Shown here: in pieces, positions 14,926-23,677 of the stretch
Layout of the letters: each line of letters opens with the position of its first letter
Position numbering within the stretch: position 1 is the stretch's first letter
Assembly (NCBI RefSeq): GCF_020991275.1
Contig: NZ_JAJLQY010000006.1
Location: 62,001 to 126,000 of the forward strand
From: Actinocorallia sp. API 0066
GTDB taxonomy: Bacteria > Actinomycetota > Actinomycetes > Streptosporangiales > Streptosporangiaceae
Reading direction: 5' to 3'
DNA length: 64,000 nucleotides
Made by a program: the position numbers and the translations under genes
Notes under the pieces: generated by a model
The model's input: the letters and a program-made list of their open reading frames with translations, nothing else
Told to the model about the DNA's origin: nothing
Database searches by the model: none

Positions 14926-15272
14926 CGGCCGATCTCCCGCTCGATCTCAGCAGCCAGGCGGCGGGGGAAGCGGGGCCGCTCAGACTCGGCGGCGCTGGTG
15001 AGCGCCGGGTTGGCGGGGATCGAGCTGGTGCCGTGCTCCTGGAAGGCCGCGTAGTAGAGCTTCGGGTCGAACCAGCCGACTTCGGCGAGCAGGCGCGCCC
15101 GGTCCACCCGGACGGTCAAGCCGCGCTGGAGACGGCCGGTGTCCACCCGGACCGCGCCGCGCGCGTCCGTACGGACGGCTTGCGCGGACTCCTCTACGGC
15201 CTTGAGAACCCCGGCCTCGATCCGCGCCCCGAGCCGGTCGAGCTCCCGCATCAGCTCGGGCAGCCCGGACAC
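14922..15272 (-). CDS. HK97 gp10-like head-tail/tail component (116 aa)
   Basis: The GTG at 15270..15272 follows AGGGG seven bases upstream. The protein reads LPELMRELDRLGARIEAGVLKAVEESAQAVRTDARGAVRVDTGRLQRGL, then KLYYAAFQEHGTSS with PANPAL, the signature of the HK97 gp10 family. In other phages this protein lies with head-closure and tail-completion proteins. Here it is separated from the head-closure gene by two sugar/methyl-transfer genes. Confidence 0.87.
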   Translation of the reverse strand: MSGLPELMRELDRLGARIEAGVLKAVEESAQAVRTDARGAVRVDTGRLQRGLTVRVDRARLLAEVGWFDPKLYYAAFQEHGTSSIPANPALTSAAESERPRFPRRLAAEIEREIGR

Positions 15273-15282
15273 ACCCACGCCC

Positions 15283-16257
15283 CTAGCCACGGCCGCGCCA
15301 CTTCGCCGCGTCCAGCCCGGCCAGGAACTCGGCGTGCAGCTCGCCGCCACGCCCGCGCACCTCGGGCGGCAGGACTCCGGCGACGAACTGCACGGCGCGC
15401 TCGCCCTGGCCCTCCTCGGCCGCCTGGGCGACGAGGTCGGCGAGGTGCTGCGGGCTGTCGGCGTGATAGCCGATCCGCTCCCGGTAGATGCGGGCTTCCA
15501 GCGTCGCGCCGCCCGCGCGTTCCAGGTTCCGGTCACGGGTGACCCACGACGGGAAGACGACGGGCAGGCCGAGCGCCCACGCCTCGTAAATCGTGGACCC
15601 GCCGTCCGCGATGACCACGTCGGCGCTGGCGTACTCGGCGAGGGTGGCGCGCTTGTCGGGACGGTGGCGGGGGTGCGGGGCCTCCGTCAGCTCGAACAGG
15701 TCGGGGTCGAGCGCCGACAGCACTTCTTCGCGGGCCCACCAGGAGGTAGCGCCCGCGCCGGGCGCGGCCCGGTTACCGTCCTGCCATGCCTCCGAGCCGC
15801 CGCCGTGGGTGGGCGCCCACAGCACCCGAATCCGCCCGCCTGCGGGGCGGGGGACGCGCGGGACATCGCCGTTGAACAGCGGATCGAGCTTCGGGTAGCC
15901 GACCTGCACCACCTTGCGGCGGGGGACGCCGCCCGACACCACCCGGTCGGCCACCGTGGGGCCGGGCACTGTGACGTAGTGGAACGTGGACATCTTCAGG
16001 CCGCGCCGATAGTCCTTGTCGGCGATGCCGTGGTCGATCATCACGCCGACCTTGCCGATCTCCCGGCGCACCCGGTACCGTCCGCGCATCGACAGGTAGG
16101 CGTTCACCGCGCCGGGCCGCGGCTGCCGCTCCACCCGGTAGGCGGACGGGTCCAGGTGGGCGAGGATCGGGGAGATGTAGGCGTCCACCATCCCGCCGGG
16201 GATGAGCGCCTGGGCCTGCTCGTCCCAGCCGGTCGCGTTGCTCGCGAAGACGATCAC
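15283..16257 (-). CDS. CDP-glycerol glycerophosphotransferase-like glycosyltransferase (324 aa)
   Basis: Starts at GTG 16255..16257, overlapping the methyltransferase stop as GTGA. The C-terminal half has the GT-B/CDP-glycerophosphotransferase pattern: RIRVLWAPTHGGG, then LAEYASADVVIADGGSTIYEAWALGLPVVFP, which is the nucleotide-sugar binding region with the conserved acidic and Ser-Thr residues. The N-terminal part holds HLDPSAYRVERQ and VGVMIDHGIADKDY (an acceptor-side His). It has no signal peptide and no membrane helix. In this position it could decorate virion proteins; wall-polymer or DNA modification are alternatives. It is not a normal part of the connector cassette. Confidence 0.78.
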   Translation of the reverse strand: MIVFASNATGWDEQAQALIPGGMVDAYISPILAHLDPSAYRVERQPRPGAVNAYLSMRGRYRVRREIGKVGVMIDHGIADKDYRRGLKMSTFHYVTVPGPTVADRVVSGGVPRRKVVQVGYPKLDPLFNGDVPRVPRPAGGRIRVLWAPTHGGGSEAWQDGNRAAPGAGATSWWAREEVLSALDPDLFELTEAPHPRHRPDKRATLAEYASADVVIADGGSTIYEAWALGLPVVFPSWVTRDRNLERAGGATLEARIYRERIGYHADSPQHLADLVAQAAEEGQGERAVQFVAGVLPPEVRGRGGELHAEFLAGLDAAKWRGRG

Positions 16258-16877
16258 GCGGACCGCCTCACGATCAGCGCGCCGCGCCGGTTCGGGCGGC
16301 GGTCCCACGCCATGACCTCGCGGCCGTCCCAGTCCCACCCGTCGGCGGTCAGGACGCGCGCCGCGCCCTCGATCACGCCCCACTCGGGGCGGCCCGCATC
16401 GTGCAGGACCACCACGGCGTCATCGGACAGGTGCGGCTCCCACGCGCGCAGGTCCGCCGTGACCGCGTCAGCGGTGTGCTCGGCGTCGTGGAACAGCAGC
16501 CCGACCGGCCTGCCGTCCCACTTCGCCGCGACGGTCGCGCCGAGCGCCCGGCGGACGGTGTGCGCGCCGGGCGGGACGCCGATCCGGTCCATGTGCTCGC
16601 AGAACGCGGCGTAGGTGTCCGGCGCGTTGTACTTCGGGCTGCCCGACTCATACGCCTTGCGGCGCAGGTTCCACGGGTCCACGGTCGTCACGTGCGCGCC
16701 GTTCCCCTCGCCCGCGCCCAGCAGCAGCCAGCCGGTGGAGCGGCCCCGATACGCGCCGAGTTCCACGATGGCCTGGTCGGCCGGGACCTCGGCGGCCAGC
16801 GCGCGGAGCCGCTCGCACACCGCCCGCTCGACCTGGCCGACCGCGATCTTGCGGTTGGTGATGGCCTCTACGTTCAT
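16254..16877 (-). CDS. Class I SAM-dependent methyltransferase (207 aa)
   Basis: The ATG at 16875..16877 overlaps the upstream stop (ATGA). Motif I is IVELGAYRGRSTGWLLLGAG at about residues 38-57. The acidic residue after strand 2 is in VTTVDPWNL. Post-motif segments read VGLLFHDAEHTADAVTADLRAW and DDAVVVLHDAG. This matches the Methyltransf_24/CmcI-like group, many of which methylate sugars or hydroxyls. It is coupled to the glycosyltransferase-like gene, suggesting that the two act on the same product, for example a methylated sugar on virions. The substrate is not known. Confidence 0.82.
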   Translation of the reverse strand: MNVEAITNRKIAVGQVERAVCERLRALAAEVPADQAIVELGAYRGRSTGWLLLGAGEGNGAHVTTVDPWNLRRKAYESGSPKYNAPDTYAAFCEHMDRIGVPPGAHTVRRALGATVAAKWDGRPVGLLFHDAEHTADAVTADLRAWEPHLSDDAVVVLHDAGRPEWGVIEGAARVLTADGWDWDGREVMAWDRRPNRRGALIVRRSA

Positions 16878-17257
16878 GACTCCTCCGGGGGCGGCTCGTG
16901 CTCGGTGCGCTCGGCCGGGGCCTTGGTGTAGGTGTTGCGGCTCGGCGAGATGGTGGCCAGGACCCGGTACGTCTCGCCGTCGCCGCGCAGCTCGTCGCCG
17001 CGCGCCACGTCCGCGCTGGGGCTGAAGTAGACGGTGTTGGTGTGCTCCGCGCCCCACTGGTCGGCCGTCGCCTTCTCCGTCGCGGACGGCTGGTCGACCT
17101 TCGCGGCGATGTCGCCGATGTAGGCGAACAGCATGGTCTGCCCGCCGGAGCCGTCCGGAGCGTGCTCCGGCCTCCACACCTCCAGGACCCGGTTCAGCAG
17201 GTGGGTGATCACGGGGGCCTCCTGAGGGGTGTCCAGGGGCGGCAGGACGTCAGCCAT
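16874..17257 (-). CDS. Head closure / head-tail adaptor protein (127 aa)
   Basis: The sequence THLLNRVLEVWRPEHAPDGSGGQTMLFAYIGDIAAKVDQPSATEK, then ADVARGDELRGDGETYRVLA fits the SPP1 gp16/Phage_H_T_join family: an SH3-like barrel with an RGDELR...YRV strand pair. It forms a ring under the portal and adaptor. The gene overlaps neighbours on both sides by a few bases. Confidence 0.83.
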   Translation of the reverse strand: MADVLPPLDTPQEAPVITHLLNRVLEVWRPEHAPDGSGGQTMLFAYIGDIAAKVDQPSATEKATADQWGAEHTNTVYFSPSADVARGDELRGDGETYRVLATISPSRNTYTKAPAERTEHEPPPEES

Positions 17258-17669
17258 CCATCGCCTCCAGTAGTCCGTCCTCGAACGCCGTCCCGGCGTA
17301 CGGCGGAAGGGGAAGGTCGGAGTCCAGACCGGCGTTGCCCGCGCCCAGCCGCCCGGCCGCGCGCCGGACGATGCGTTCCTCGTGCCGGGTCAGGAACAGG
17401 CCGGTGCTGGCCTGCCCCCCGGCCTGCCACCCGTAGTCGCCGAGCTGCTCGCCCGACAGGCCGCGCGGGTTGTGCAGGCCGCGCCGGGCGGCGGCGACGA
17501 TGACGGGCACGATCGCGGGCGGCAGCGTCCCCGCCGTCAGCACGACGGGGGACGCCACCAGTGCCACGAGCGCCGACACGTCCTCAAGGACGGCCTCGGC
17601 CTGGGCCTCGCTCACCCCGTCGAAGCCTGGCCGGGCGAGTAGCTGCTCAACGGTGATGAGCGCGGCCAC
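17250..17669 (-). CDS. Head-tail connector (adaptor) protein (139 aa)
   Basis: Reads LITVEQLLARPGFDGVSEAQAEAVLEDVSALVALVAS, then PPAIVPVIVAAARRGLHNPRGL and a C-terminal HEERIVRRAAG. This is the all-helical SPP1 gp15/phage Gp19-like adaptor pattern that follows the capsid gene in many actinophages. It stops 8 bp inside the next gene and starts 4 bp downstream of the capsid stop. Confidence 0.83.
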   Translation of the reverse strand: MAALITVEQLLARPGFDGVSEAQAEAVLEDVSALVALVASPVVLTAGTLPPAIVPVIVAAARRGLHNPRGLSGEQLGDYGWQAGGQASTGLFLTRHEERIVRRAAGRLGAGNAGLDSDLPLPPYAGTAFEDGLLEAMDG

Positions 17670-17672
17670 GGC

Positions 17673-18548
17673 TCAGGACTCGCCGTCGACGGCCAGCTTG
17701 AAGACCCTGGGACGCTGCACGACGTTCGCGCCCGCGAAGGTGCTCAGCACGGACTGGTCGCGCAGGTTCTTGGTCTCATACTGGAAGATCTGCCGCATGC
17801 TGATCCCGCCGGATGTAGCGGTGCCGACCTGGTTGGACGGCAGGCCGCGCGGCGCGACGGGAACCCGGTTGGCGAAGGCGAAACCCGACCGGTGGTAGGC
17901 CAGCGCGGTCCCGGCGTCCAGGCCGTTGGACTCCACCACGGTGAACCCGTAGATACGGCCCATGATCGCCTCGCGGATCGCGGTCCCGTCGCCGACCGCG
18001 TCCGCGCGCACGAACTTCTCCACCTTCAGCAGGCGGGTGGTGATGTCCGGCGCGACCGCCAGGAACCGGTCACCAGCCGGGACGTCGGCCGAGCTGAGTG
18101 CCTCGCGGGCGGCCAGGATCGCGTCGTCGGTGTCGGACGGCGTGGCCGTCTCGGCGAACGCCGCGTCCGGGGTGAGCACGTTCATCGCCGCCGCCAGCTC
18201 GTCCTCGGCACCGATGCCGACTGCGGCGACCTGCGGCTGCGTGACCTGGACGCCGAAGTCGACGATGTCCAGCGACATCTCCTCGTCGGTGAGGCGGGCC
18301 GCGTCGTACAGGTGGGTCAGGGTGACCTCGACAGGCACCTCGTTGATCGCGTCGAACACGATGTCGGTGCCGGGGGTGACCTGCTTGCGGGCCGCGCGGG
18401 GCTGACGCACCCGGACGGTGATCTTGTCGCCGTTGTCGCCGGAGAACTCGGCACCCGGGATACGGGAGACGGTCATCGGCAGGACCAGGGAGCGGGTCAG
18501 CAGGGCCACGGCCAGGCTGGAAATCCGCTGAGCGGTCAGTACCGCCAT
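17673..18548 (-). CDS. Major capsid protein (291 aa)
   Basis: Starts MAVLTAQRISSLAVALLTRSLVLPMTVSR with GGAGG five bases before the ATG. Middle segments GDKITVRVRQPRAARKQVTPGTDIVFDAINEVPVEVTL and LTDEEMSLDIVDFGVQVTQPQ fit the P22 coat-like/HK97-fold family common in actinophages. It has FLAVAPDITTRLLKVEKFVRAD and IYGFTVVESNGLDAG in the C-terminal half. It follows a scaffold gene and precedes the connector genes, the expected order. Confidence 0.9.
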   Translation of the reverse strand: MAVLTAQRISSLAVALLTRSLVLPMTVSRIPGAEFSGDNGDKITVRVRQPRAARKQVTPGTDIVFDAINEVPVEVTLTHLYDAARLTDEEMSLDIVDFGVQVTQPQVAAVGIGAEDELAAAMNVLTPDAAFAETATPSDTDDAILAAREALSSADVPAGDRFLAVAPDITTRLLKVEKFVRADAVGDGTAIREAIMGRIYGFTVVESNGLDAGTALAYHRSGFAFANRVPVAPRGLPSNQVGTATSGGISMRQIFQYETKNLRDQSVLSTFAGANVVQRPRVFKLAVDGES

Positions 18549-18587
18549 GATTCCTCCGTTCTCGCCACGGCGCGCGGCCGTGGGTTG

Positions 18588-19154
18588 CTACAGGCCGCGG
18601 GTCCTCTTGAGGACCGCGTCGGCCAGGTCGTCGTTTGGTTCCTCCGGCTTGGCCTCGGGCGCGGCGCCCGGCACCAGCCGTTCCTTCGGCCTCCCGAACG
18701 GCGACGCCTCGGTGCGCTCGTCCGGCTCGTCCTTCTTGCCGTCACCCTCGGTCTCCTTGTCGGTGTCCTTGGGCTCGTCCTTCTTGCTGCCGCCGAACGC
18801 CTCCAAGAGGTCGTCGGCGTCGGCCTCCAGCTCCTCGCGGGTGCTGCCCTGGAGACGCCGGGCCTGGGAGGGCGTGAGCCCCTTGGCCTGGGCGATCTCG
18901 GACTTCAGCGCCTTCAGCTCCGAGGCGGCGGCCTTCTTCTCGGCGGCCTCGACCCGGGCGGTGAGCTTCTGGAGTTCGGTCTTGCTCGAATCCGCCGCCT
19001 GATCGGCTGCCTGGGCGCGCTGCTTCAGCTCGTCGTAGTCGGCGTACTTCTCCCGCTCACGCTTCAGCCGCTCGGCAATGAGCCTGTCGAGGTCGGCCTG
19101 GGTGAACGTCTTGTCTCCCCCGGCGGGCGGGGTGGGCTTGTCGTCGTCGGACAT
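18588..19154 (-). CDS. Scaffolding protein (188 aa)
   Basis: A very charged helical protein (about residues 20-120 form a coiled coil rich in Lys, Glu and Ala, for example LKREREKYADYDELKQRAQAAD) with an acidic low-complexity stretch and a C-terminal LADAVLKRTRGL tail. It lies directly upstream of the capsid gene. This is the DUF4355-like scaffold pattern; the basic end probably contacts the coat. GAGGAG lies upstream of the ATG at 19154. Confidence 0.85.
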   Translation of the reverse strand: MSDDDKPTPPAGGDKTFTQADLDRLIAERLKREREKYADYDELKQRAQAADQAADSSKTELQKLTARVEAAEKKAAASELKALKSEIAQAKGLTPSQARRLQGSTREELEADADDLLEAFGGSKKDEPKDTDKETEGDGKKDEPDERTEASPFGRPKERLVPGAAPEAKPEEPNDDLADAVLKRTRGL

Positions 19155-19212
19155 GGTGGAACTCCTCGAATGAGTGGCGTCCGGCCGTACGAAGCGCGGC
19201 CGTGGCGCTGGT

Positions 19213-19950
19213 TCAGCCCTCGATCAGTCGCCGGAAGGCGGTGAGGGCCGGGTGCTTGGTGTCGGTGTCGGACACGTCCACGTCGCGGGACTGCTCCCAC
19301 AGCCGCGCGTACCGCTCGCTCGTGGCGGGCAGGCGGGACCCGGCGTAGAACGGCTCGGGCGAGCAGCCGCATCCGTCGTGCGCCTGGAAGGCCGCGCCGC
19401 GCTCGCGGGTGTAGGCGTTGCCTCGGCTGGCGAGCATCGCGCAGAACGCGCACGCGTTCCCTGACGCGACCCGTATCCAGCCCTGGGCGCGGCCGTCGCG
19501 CTGTGACGAGGCGGTGACGGTGTCGCGTCCGCCGGACAAGGCCAGGCGCGTCGCGCTGGCCTGGGCGAGCACGAACCCGGCGCGGCTGGCGGCCTGTGGC
19601 GAGTGTCCAGCGCGTAGCGCCCGCATCGTTCCGGCCAGGCCCGTTGCGCGCAGGCTCGCGGCGATGTCGGCCGGGTTCAGCCGGGGCGCGAGGCGCGGTT
19701 CGGCCGTCCCTGCGACGTCCTCGGCGGCGCGGAACTGGCGGAAGTACCGGGCAGCGATGGCGGCGCTGTCGGTGTGCCCGGCTTGGATCAGGGAGACGGC
19801 GACGTCGAGGAACGCGCTGAACTCGGCGACCTCGCCGACCGCCCACAGCGGCCACACCGCTTGCAGGTCCCGGATCAGCCCGGCGCGCAGCGCGAGCTGC
19901 TGGCGGGTGTGCTGGGCGGTGAGGGCCGCGCCCTCAGCCGTCCGTGCCAC
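19213..19950 (-). CDS. MuF-like minor capsid / capsid morphogenesis protein (245 aa)
   Basis: The first about 130 residues are helical. The C-terminal domain carries GWIRVASGNACAFCAMLASRGNAYTRERGAAFQAHDGCGCSPEPFY, with the cysteines, AFQAHDGC histidine and CxP of the phage minor head protein (MuF) family. In actinophages this gene follows the portal and is often called capsid maturation or MuF-like protein; a few copies enter the head. The start overlaps the portal gene by 17 bp. Confidence 0.85.
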   Translation of the reverse strand: MARTAEGAALTAQHTRQQLALRAGLIRDLQAVWPLWAVGEVAEFSAFLDVAVSLIQAGHTDSAAIAARYFRQFRAAEDVAGTAEPRLAPRLNPADIAASLRATGLAGTMRALRAGHSPQAASRAGFVLAQASATRLALSGGRDTVTASSQRDGRAQGWIRVASGNACAFCAMLASRGNAYTRERGAAFQAHDGCGCSPEPFYAGSRLPATSERYARLWEQSRDVDVSDTDTKHPALTAFRRLIEG

Positions 19951-21250
19951 CGGGCACCGGGTTCATCTGCCGCTCGATCGTGGCCTGTAGCCGGGCGAAC
20001 GCGTCGCCCTCAGCCGCCAGGGTCCGCCACCGCTCCAGATCGTCGTCGCTGACGCCGGGGACCCGCTCCCACAGGGCTTGCGGAGGGATGCCGAGCATCT
20101 GCGCCATCTTCCCGAGCGCGTCCACCACCAGCCCCAAGCTCCGGGCCTCGGTGTCGCGCCACCTGACGGCAGCGCTGGGGTCAGGTGCGAGCCCCTGATA
20201 CGCCCCCGCCAGAGCGAGGGCCTGCTCGTGGGCTTCGCCGATCACCGTCTGGTTCTCGGCGACGGCCCGGCGCTGCCCGGCCTCAGCGGCGGCGAGCGCC
20301 TCGGCGGACAGGTTCACGAGCTGACCCAGCAGCTCGTGCGCCGGAGTCTGGGAGACGGTCGCCAGATGGCGTAGCGACGCCTCCCGAGACTCGATGTAAC
20401 CGCCCAGGTCCGTCTGGCCGAACTCTCCGACCTTGACGTCGGGGTCATCAAACGTCCACAGCTTGCTCGCGCTGGCCTTCAGGCGCTGCTCCTCCGACTC
20501 GCCCAGCCAGCCCAGAATGTAACGCTGGCGGTGCGCGCCGTAGTGCTGGGCGACGTGCAGCCCGAACGAGGTGATGTTGATCTGGTCCTGAAGGTCCATG
20601 TGCGGCTCGGCCAGCCCCACGACGGGGTCGTCCAGGTCGTCGGTCTCCCGGTAGCGGACCACCGGGCACACAGGGACGCCGTGCAGGGTCGCGCCGTGCA
20701 GCTCGACGCCGACCGTCCGGAACGTGTCGCCTTCGCGGAGGAGGGTGCAGACGGCCTCGGCATCGATCAGCCGCCACGAGCTGCGCCGCTTCTGCAACGC
20801 CAGCTCCGGCCAATCGTCATCATCGCCGTACATGGCGGTCATGTCCCGCGGGCTGACTCCGCGCATCACCGGTACCGGGTCGCCCGGCAGCACGGTCACG
20901 TACGACGCGCCGTAGGTCATCGCCGCGCGGTGGACGCCGATCTGGCGGGCGTCGAAGGCGTTGGCCTGCCACGTCGCCCACACCGGGGCGTCGTCCGCGC
21001 TGCGGGGGGTGCGGTAGCCGTCCACGTAGAGGTTCTGCACGCGGGCCGACACGACGAACGCGAGCATGTTCACGCGGGACACCTCGGCCAGGCGCCGGAC
21101 CTCGTGCGGGGCACTGGCCGACAGCCACGGGGGACGCCAGTTCGGGTCGGTCCTCACATACTCGTGGATGCGGTCCAGCCGCCTCGCCTCGGCGCGGCGG
21201 AACTCCAGCAGTTCCCGCGCCCGCGCGGCGGCCTCGTCACTGGACAACAC
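19934..21250 (-). CDS. Portal protein (438 aa)
   Basis: SPP1 gp6-like portal. Visible blocks are: EYVRTDPNWRPPWLSASAPHEVRRLAEVSRVNMLAFVV, ASYVTVLPGDPVPVMRGVSPRDMTAMYGD, PVVRYRETDDLDDPVVGLAEPHMDLQDQINITSF, and a C-terminal crown region (AAEAGQRRAVAENQTVIGEAHEQALALAG). GTG start at 21248..21250. It follows the large terminase in the usual order. Confidence 0.93.
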   Translation of the reverse strand: MLSSDEAAARARELLEFRRAEARRLDRIHEYVRTDPNWRPPWLSASAPHEVRRLAEVSRVNMLAFVVSARVQNLYVDGYRTPRSADDAPVWATWQANAFDARQIGVHRAAMTYGASYVTVLPGDPVPVMRGVSPRDMTAMYGDDDDWPELALQKRRSSWRLIDAEAVCTLLREGDTFRTVGVELHGATLHGVPVCPVVRYRETDDLDDPVVGLAEPHMDLQDQINITSFGLHVAQHYGAHRQRYILGWLGESEEQRLKASASKLWTFDDPDVKVGEFGQTDLGGYIESREASLRHLATVSQTPAHELLGQLVNLSAEALAAAEAGQRRAVAENQTVIGEAHEQALALAGAYQGLAPDPSAAVRWRDTEARSLGLVVDALGKMAQMLGIPPQALWERVPGVSDDDLERWRTLAAEGDAFARLQATIERQMNPVPGGTDG

Positions 21251-21434
21251 TGGGCAGCACCTCTACGGCCTCCCCGGAGACGAGGAAACCCCGCGCTCCA
21301 ATCCGGTCGGCCGCGCGGCTCAGCACCTCGGGGTCGGGCGCAGGTTCGTCAACCTCCGACAGGACGACCATGAACGGAGTCTCGACGTTCTCGCCGACGA
21401 CCACGGACGGAAGTTCGACGACCTGAAGCTTCAT
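21237..21434 (-). CDS. Small protein between terminase and portal (65 aa)
   Basis: The ATG at 21432..21434 has GGAGG five bases upstream, which supports translation. The peptide MKLQVVELPSVVVGENVETPFMVV continues with SEVDEPAPDPEVLSRAADRIGARGF. It is beta-rich then helical, with no recognised family. Its stop overlaps the portal start. Confidence 0.6.
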   Translation of the reverse strand: MKLQVVELPSVVVGENVETPFMVVLSEVDEPAPDPEVLSRAADRIGARGFLVSGEAVEVLPSVVQ

Positions 21435-21444
21435 CACATCCTCC

Positions 21445-23112
21445 TCAGACGAACGCGGCGCGCCCGCGCTTGCGGGAGCGTTTGGCCCATTTCGGATGGG
21501 CCAGGACCTGCCGCCGGACCATCCGCGCGCCGATCGCGCAGACGGCCAGGTCGATCTTCCTCGGGGACTCGCGCCCCTCCTTGGTGATGCTCACGCCGTA
21601 CCGGTTCGGGCGGCGGCGCGCGTTCAGCACGTGCCGGGTCAGACGCGGGTCACCGGGGTGGGTGACGTCCTGCTCCCGGATGTCGGTGGCCATCCGCTCG
21701 CACGCCTCGGTGAACTCGCGCTCGCGACCGCGCATGTCCCACGCGACCGCGTGACGGGACCGGCCCGGCGTCGCATCCAGCAGCAGGCCGGACCCGAACT
21801 CGTTGCCCCACAAGTCGATGTAGGACTCGAAGCCGTACACATCGGCGAAGAACGCCACCACGTCGTACCGGCCGAAGACGGCCCGGACCACCCGGTCAAC
21901 GTCCTGCTTGTCCACGCGCCAGCCGTCACCCTCGGCCCCCGCCTCACGCTCCCAGCAGCCGAGCACGAACACGTGCCCGGTCTCCATGTGACAGCCCACC
22001 AGGGCGGTCGCGTCGTCGGCGAGCGAGCCGTCGAAGAACATGACGATCGCCGACCCGTCCGGAACGGCCAGGTCCGGGGCCGCGCACGCCTGCCACGCCG
22101 GATGCGCCACCCACGCGTCGCGGGCAGCGGTCGGCTGGTTGAAGAAGTACCGGCAGGACTCCTCGGGGTCCTTCTCCGTGTTCCAGAACTCGTTCTCGAT
22201 GATCCCGTTGAGGTCCAGCACGTCAGCGAACGGTCCATAGACCTCTCGCAGGGCGGCGGTGAGCTGCGCCCGATCTGTCAGATCGACGTCGGCGGGGGCC
22301 TCGCGGTGATCGAACAGCAGCCGGGTCGCACGGGTCTTGCCCTCGGCGATCAGCCGCGCCCGCTCGTGCGTCTTCTCGGCCACCGAACCGTCGCCCGGCT
22401 GGTACATCGTCGTGGTCTGGAGCCCCCACGGCTCGGCAGACCGCCGCTTGCGCAGGTTCCGGTCCACCGTCTTGTACATGCGGTGCAGCTCGGGCTGCGT
22501 GTACAGGTGCGTCTCGTCAAAAACGACGTGCGACTCCTTGCCGCCGTCCTTCGCTGCCGACGACGCGGTGGACGGGACGATCTCGCCGCCGCCCGGCAGG
22601 AACACGCGGGTCAGCCCGGCCGCGCCGGAGGGGAGCCCCTCCGACAAGGCCCCCTCGGTCAGGTTGAAGTGGATGTTGTCGTAGGTGTTCCCGGCCTGCC
22701 CCTCCTCGGTGGCCAGGCAGCGGATGAACGGGTACGTCACCAGGCGCCCCATCGGCTCGCCGGGCTCGTAGGCGTAGACGAAATCGCGCCAGACGTAGGT
22801 CTCGCCGCCCTCGGCGAACCCGGCGAACCGGCACGGGCCGAACGCCTCGAACAGGGCAATGAACGCGGCCAGCTCGGACTTCGCCCGGCCCTTGCCCCGG
22901 CTAATGACGGCCGAGTCGTAGAGCCTCCGACCCTCAGGACGCAGCGCGTAGGCGTCGACGATGAACCCGCCGAACTCCCCGTCCAGCTCGACCGGATCGC
23001 CCTGGACGTCACCGGGCCCGTGAACGGCGAAGTGCTCAATCCACGCCCACGCGAGGTTGCCTAGGGAGCGGTCCCGGTCGTGACCGGGCGCGCGCAGCAG
23101 CTCACGAGGCAT
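21445..23112 (-). CDS. terL: Terminase large subunit (555 aa)
   Basis: The ATPase-nuclease packages DNA into the prohead. The N-terminal ATPase shows a Walker A-like SRGKGRAKSELAAFIALFEAFG (Ala where Gly is usual before Lys-Ser), then HVVFDETHLYT as Walker B with the following catalytic acid, and GLQTTTMYQPGDGS near motif III. The nuclease half has VMFFDGSLADDATALVG (first Asp), then FFADVYGFESYIDLW. It overlaps the terS stop by 11 bp. With the nearby HNH gene, a cos-type packaging system is likely but not shown. Confidence 0.93.
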   Translation of the reverse strand: MPRELLRAPGHDRDRSLGNLAWAWIEHFAVHGPGDVQGDPVELDGEFGGFIVDAYALRPEGRRLYDSAVISRGKGRAKSELAAFIALFEAFGPCRFAGFAEGGETYVWRDFVYAYEPGEPMGRLVTYPFIRCLATEEGQAGNTYDNIHFNLTEGALSEGLPSGAAGLTRVFLPGGGEIVPSTASSAAKDGGKESHVVFDETHLYTQPELHRMYKTVDRNLRKRRSAEPWGLQTTTMYQPGDGSVAEKTHERARLIAEGKTRATRLLFDHREAPADVDLTDRAQLTAALREVYGPFADVLDLNGIIENEFWNTEKDPEESCRYFFNQPTAARDAWVAHPAWQACAAPDLAVPDGSAIVMFFDGSLADDATALVGCHMETGHVFVLGCWEREAGAEGDGWRVDKQDVDRVVRAVFGRYDVVAFFADVYGFESYIDLWGNEFGSGLLLDATPGRSRHAVAWDMRGREREFTEACERMATDIREQDVTHPGDPRLTRHVLNARRRPNRYGVSITKEGRESPRKIDLAVCAIGARMVRRQVLAHPKWAKRSRKRGRAAFV

Positions 23113-23536
23113 CCGTCATGCGCTTCCGGCGCGCCTGCCTCAGGTCCGCCACCCCGGCGGGCGCGGCCTCCGGCGCAGGCTCCGGCCGCTCGATCGTGAT
23201 CCGGGCCCGGAGACGGTCCAGATGCGTCGCGCCCAGCGACGCTTCCGACAGCCGGATCTCGGCCATCAGCTTCGTGGATGGTTTCGACCAGTACTGGTCG
23301 ACCAGCGGGGCGAGCATGACGAGCCGCTGCCAGTCTGTCGCGGTGAACAGCGCCGCCTGAGGCGCAGCGCACCACGTGTTCCACCACGCCAACGTGGGAG
23401 TGGAGTACCCCTCCCAGCCCGGCAGCTCATCCGGAGGCGGACACGGCCCGGCCTGAACCGCCACCGCGCCCTCAGCGAAGGCGTCCTTGTTGCGACGGCG
23501 CTTGTTCACTGCGGGCGGGGGCCCCATACCGGCCAT
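23102..23536 (-). CDS. terS: Terminase small subunit (144 aa)
   Basis: The ATG at 23534..23536 follows GAGGGGG. Reads NKRRRNKDAFAEGAVAVQAG, then LPGWEGYSTPTLAWWNTWCAAPQAALFTATDWQRLVMLAPLVDQYW, a pattern of the actinophage terminase small subunit. It binds the packaging site and regulates the large subunit. It overlaps terL and has HNH upstream. Confidence 0.82.
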   Translation of the reverse strand: MAGMGPPPAVNKRRRNKDAFAEGAVAVQAGPCPPPDELPGWEGYSTPTLAWWNTWCAAPQAALFTATDWQRLVMLAPLVDQYWSKPSTKLMAEIRLSEASLGATHLDRLRARITIERPEPAPEAAPAGVADLRQARRKRMTDAS

Positions 23537-23677
23537 CAGGCACCCCCTCACGGACAGCACGCGCGGTGATCGCCGAAACTACCCAGAGTCGTACACGGAG
23601 CGAGCAGCTAACCCCTGCCGTTCGGGGACCCCCTGACCGGGGGCCCTCCCCCACCCCGTCACTGACGGAGCGTGAGG
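23537..23677. other. Possible packaging-site region between HNH and terS
   Basis: The 141-bp gap between HNH and terS holds GC-rich blocks and a CCCC/GGGG dyad at about 23617..23640. In cos phages the packaging site lies close to terS. No cos sequence can be identified directly. Confidence 0.25.

Noticed and set aside
18588-19154. A replication or partition protein in the coiled-coil gene upstream of the capsid
   Set aside because: The position between MuF and capsid and the charge pattern fit a scaffold.
21496-23064. Long plus-strand frame opposite terL
   Set aside because: Antisense shadow of a clear terminase; composition is typical of shadow frames.
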